Assembly (NCBI GenBank): GCA_023401045.1
Contig: JAEXEM010000456.1
Coordinates: 1 to 29,976, forward strand
Length of the DNA stretch: 29,976 bases
Source of the DNA: Actinomycetes bacterium
Lineage (GTDB): Bacteria; Actinomycetota; Actinomycetes; Actinomycetales; Cellulomonadaceae
Direction: 5' to 3'
This document shows, in pieces, positions 29,150 through 29,976 of this stretch. The notes beneath the pieces were generated by a model. That model saw only the letters and a program-made list of their open reading frames with translations, searched no databases and was not told the origin of the DNA. Position 1 is the stretch's first letter; each line of letters opens with the position of its first letter. The position numbers and the translations under genes were made by a program.

Positions 29150-29976
29150 GCGTCTCCTTCGTTCGTCCGTACCGTCTGCCGGGCGACCGCGACGGCCTTG
29201 CCCGTCGGCGCCGGTCGCGCGCTCGGGACCGTCCGCGCAGCGTCCTCGTGCGCCGCGTCCTCGTGCGCCGCGTCGTCGTGAGCCGTGCCAGGGTGCGTCT
29301 CACCCGCGTGCGGCAGCACCGCCCGCACCCGCCACCCGGCTCCGTGCGGCCCCGCCTCGACGGTCCCGCCGAACGCCGCCGCCCGGCCGTTCATCCCGGC
29401 GATCCCGCGCCGCGACCCGGGGGACGGTGCGACGACTGCCCCCGCACCGGGGCCCTGGTCGGTGACGACGACCTCGACCCCGTCGTCCGTCCGCCGCACC
29501 GCGACGTCGACCCCCGCGGTGCCGGGGGCGTGGCGCAGCGTGTTCGTCAACGACTCCTGGACGATCCGGTAGACCGCGAGCTGCACCGAGGCGTCGAGCG
29601 TCGACGCGCCGGTGACGGCGAGGCCGCCGGTGCGCACCGGCAGGCCGGTCGCGCGGAACCGGTCGACGAGCGGGCCGAGGTCGGTGATGCCCGGCTGCGG
29701 CGCCATCGGCACCTCACCGGTCGACGCGTCGTCCGAGCCGGCGGCCGCCGGGCCGGCGCCGGACCCACCGCCCTCATCGCCCGCGGCGGACGCACCGCCC
29801 GCGGCGCCGAGCACAGCCGCCTCGCTCCCCGCCGGTGCGTGCAGCACCCCGAGGATCCGCCGCACGTCGACCAACGCCCCGCGCCCGGTGGCGACGAGCT
29901 CGTCGAGCGCCCGCCTCGCCTGCTCCGGGGAGCGGTCGAGGGCGGCGGACGCCCCGCCGCCGAGGGCGATCATCAC
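29146..29976 (-). CDS. Sensor histidine kinase, C-terminal part (cut by window edge)
   Basis: 276 codons visible; the gene continues beyond 29976, so the TM region and the phospho-acceptor His are not seen. Visible are the end of the HisKA_3 helix ([30 protein letters not shown]), a low-complexity Gly/Ala/Ser insert, the HATPase N-box ([15 protein letters not shown]), and the glycine box ([16 protein letters not shown]). The C-terminal tail after the ATPase domain carries an Ala-His-Asp/Glu repeat. Pairs with the overlapping response regulator. Confidence 0.9.
   Translation of the reverse strand: MMIALGGGASAALDRSPEQARRALDELVATGRGALVDVRRILGVLHAPAGSEAAVLGAAGGASAAGDEGGGSGAGPAAAGSDDASTGEVPMAPQPGITDLGPLVDRFRATGLPVRTGGLAVTGASTLDASVQLAVYRIVQESLTNTLRHAPGTAGVDVAVRRTDDGVEVVVTDQGPGAGAVVAPSPGSRRGIAGMNGRAAAFGGTVEAGPHGAGWRVRAVLPHAGETHPGTAHDDAAHEDAAHEDAARTVPSARPAPTGKAVAVARQTVRTNEGDA
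29240..29284. repeat. 15-nt tandem repeat, three units, in the kinase tail
   Basis: GCGTCCTCGTGCGCC at 29240-29254 and 29255-29269, then a variant at 29270-29284. It encodes AHEDA-type pentapeptides after the ATPase domain. In frame, so length may vary between strains. Confidence 0.75.

Noticed and set aside
1..29976. tRNA, rRNA, IS element, integrase, CRISPR array or prophage
   Set aside because: I looked for transposase/integrase motifs, regularly spaced repeats and cloverleaf-like sequences and saw none. The only long repeat is the PKD gene half, which is coding.

Overview
The window is very GC-rich, and its genes are packed head-to-tail with 4-nt ATGA/GTGA stop-start overlaps and many GTG starts. 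Several starts follow a TANNNT -10 hexamer by only 6-7 nt, as expected for leaderless transcripts. Together with the families present (DUF6318-type lipoproteins, DUF805, MT0933-like antitoxin, EspC-like and T7SS-signal-like proteins, NarL/LuxR two-component pairs), this points to an actinomycete. A Cellulomonas-like member of the Micrococcales is my best guess, by inference only. There is no rRNA, tRNA, IS element or CRISPR array. The content is accessory: secretion, surface and conflict genes.

Layout. 9-5791 (+): a tightly overlapping operon of a large DUF6571-like protein, a lipoprotein, a membrane protein, a shortened paralogue of the first protein, a paralogue of the lipoprotein, and a small EspC/WXG100-like protein. 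5896-7405 (+): cassette A, a DUF6318-like lipoprotein plus a PKD-domain secreted protein. 7528-8449: a DUF805 membrane protein (-) and a small MT0933-like antitoxin (+). 8718-11730 (+): a nuclease-helicase (DUF2075-like) and an HNH endonuclease, a possible defence pair. 11882-12538 (-): a DUF4352-like surface protein. 12706-14714 (+): a histidine kinase and response regulator. 14730-15816 (-): an excisionase-HTH antitoxin with a PIN toxin. 16009-16989 (-): a zinc-ribbon HNH nuclease with a putative PUA/EVE-like N-terminus. 17099-17898 (+): a structured RNA leader and its gene. 18083-19542 (-): cassette B. 19669-23144 (-): a five-gene T7SS-like operon. 23293-23981 (+): a second copy of the RNA leader with a related gene. 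24040-24564 (+): a second DUF805 gene. 24699-25371 (+): a Phd/VapC pair. 25421-25879 (-): an HTH-nucleotidyltransferase antitoxin-like gene. 25938-26633 (-): a coiled-coil Excalibur surface protein. 26855-28332 (-): cassette C. 28475-29976 (-): a response regulator and the 3' part of its kinase.

Most striking signal. Two 128-nt leaders (17099-17226 and 23293-23420) can each be folded into the same pseudoknot plus two hairpins, with compensatory base changes between them. Both start 6-7 nt after a TANNNT box, both end in the same CGACCTGACGGAGC block that supplies the Shine-Dalgarno, and both precede genes whose proteins share a C-terminal region. This looks like an undescribed cis-regulatory RNA, possibly a riboswitch.

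Second signal. The DUF6318/PKD cassette occurs three times. Copies A and B each sit directly downstream of a T7SS-like operon in the same orientation. The 3' halves of the B and C PKD genes are nearly identical DNA, which suggests gene conversion. A TCCACA-core 9-mer (DnaA-box-like) lies about 44 nt upstream of the -10 of all three cassettes.
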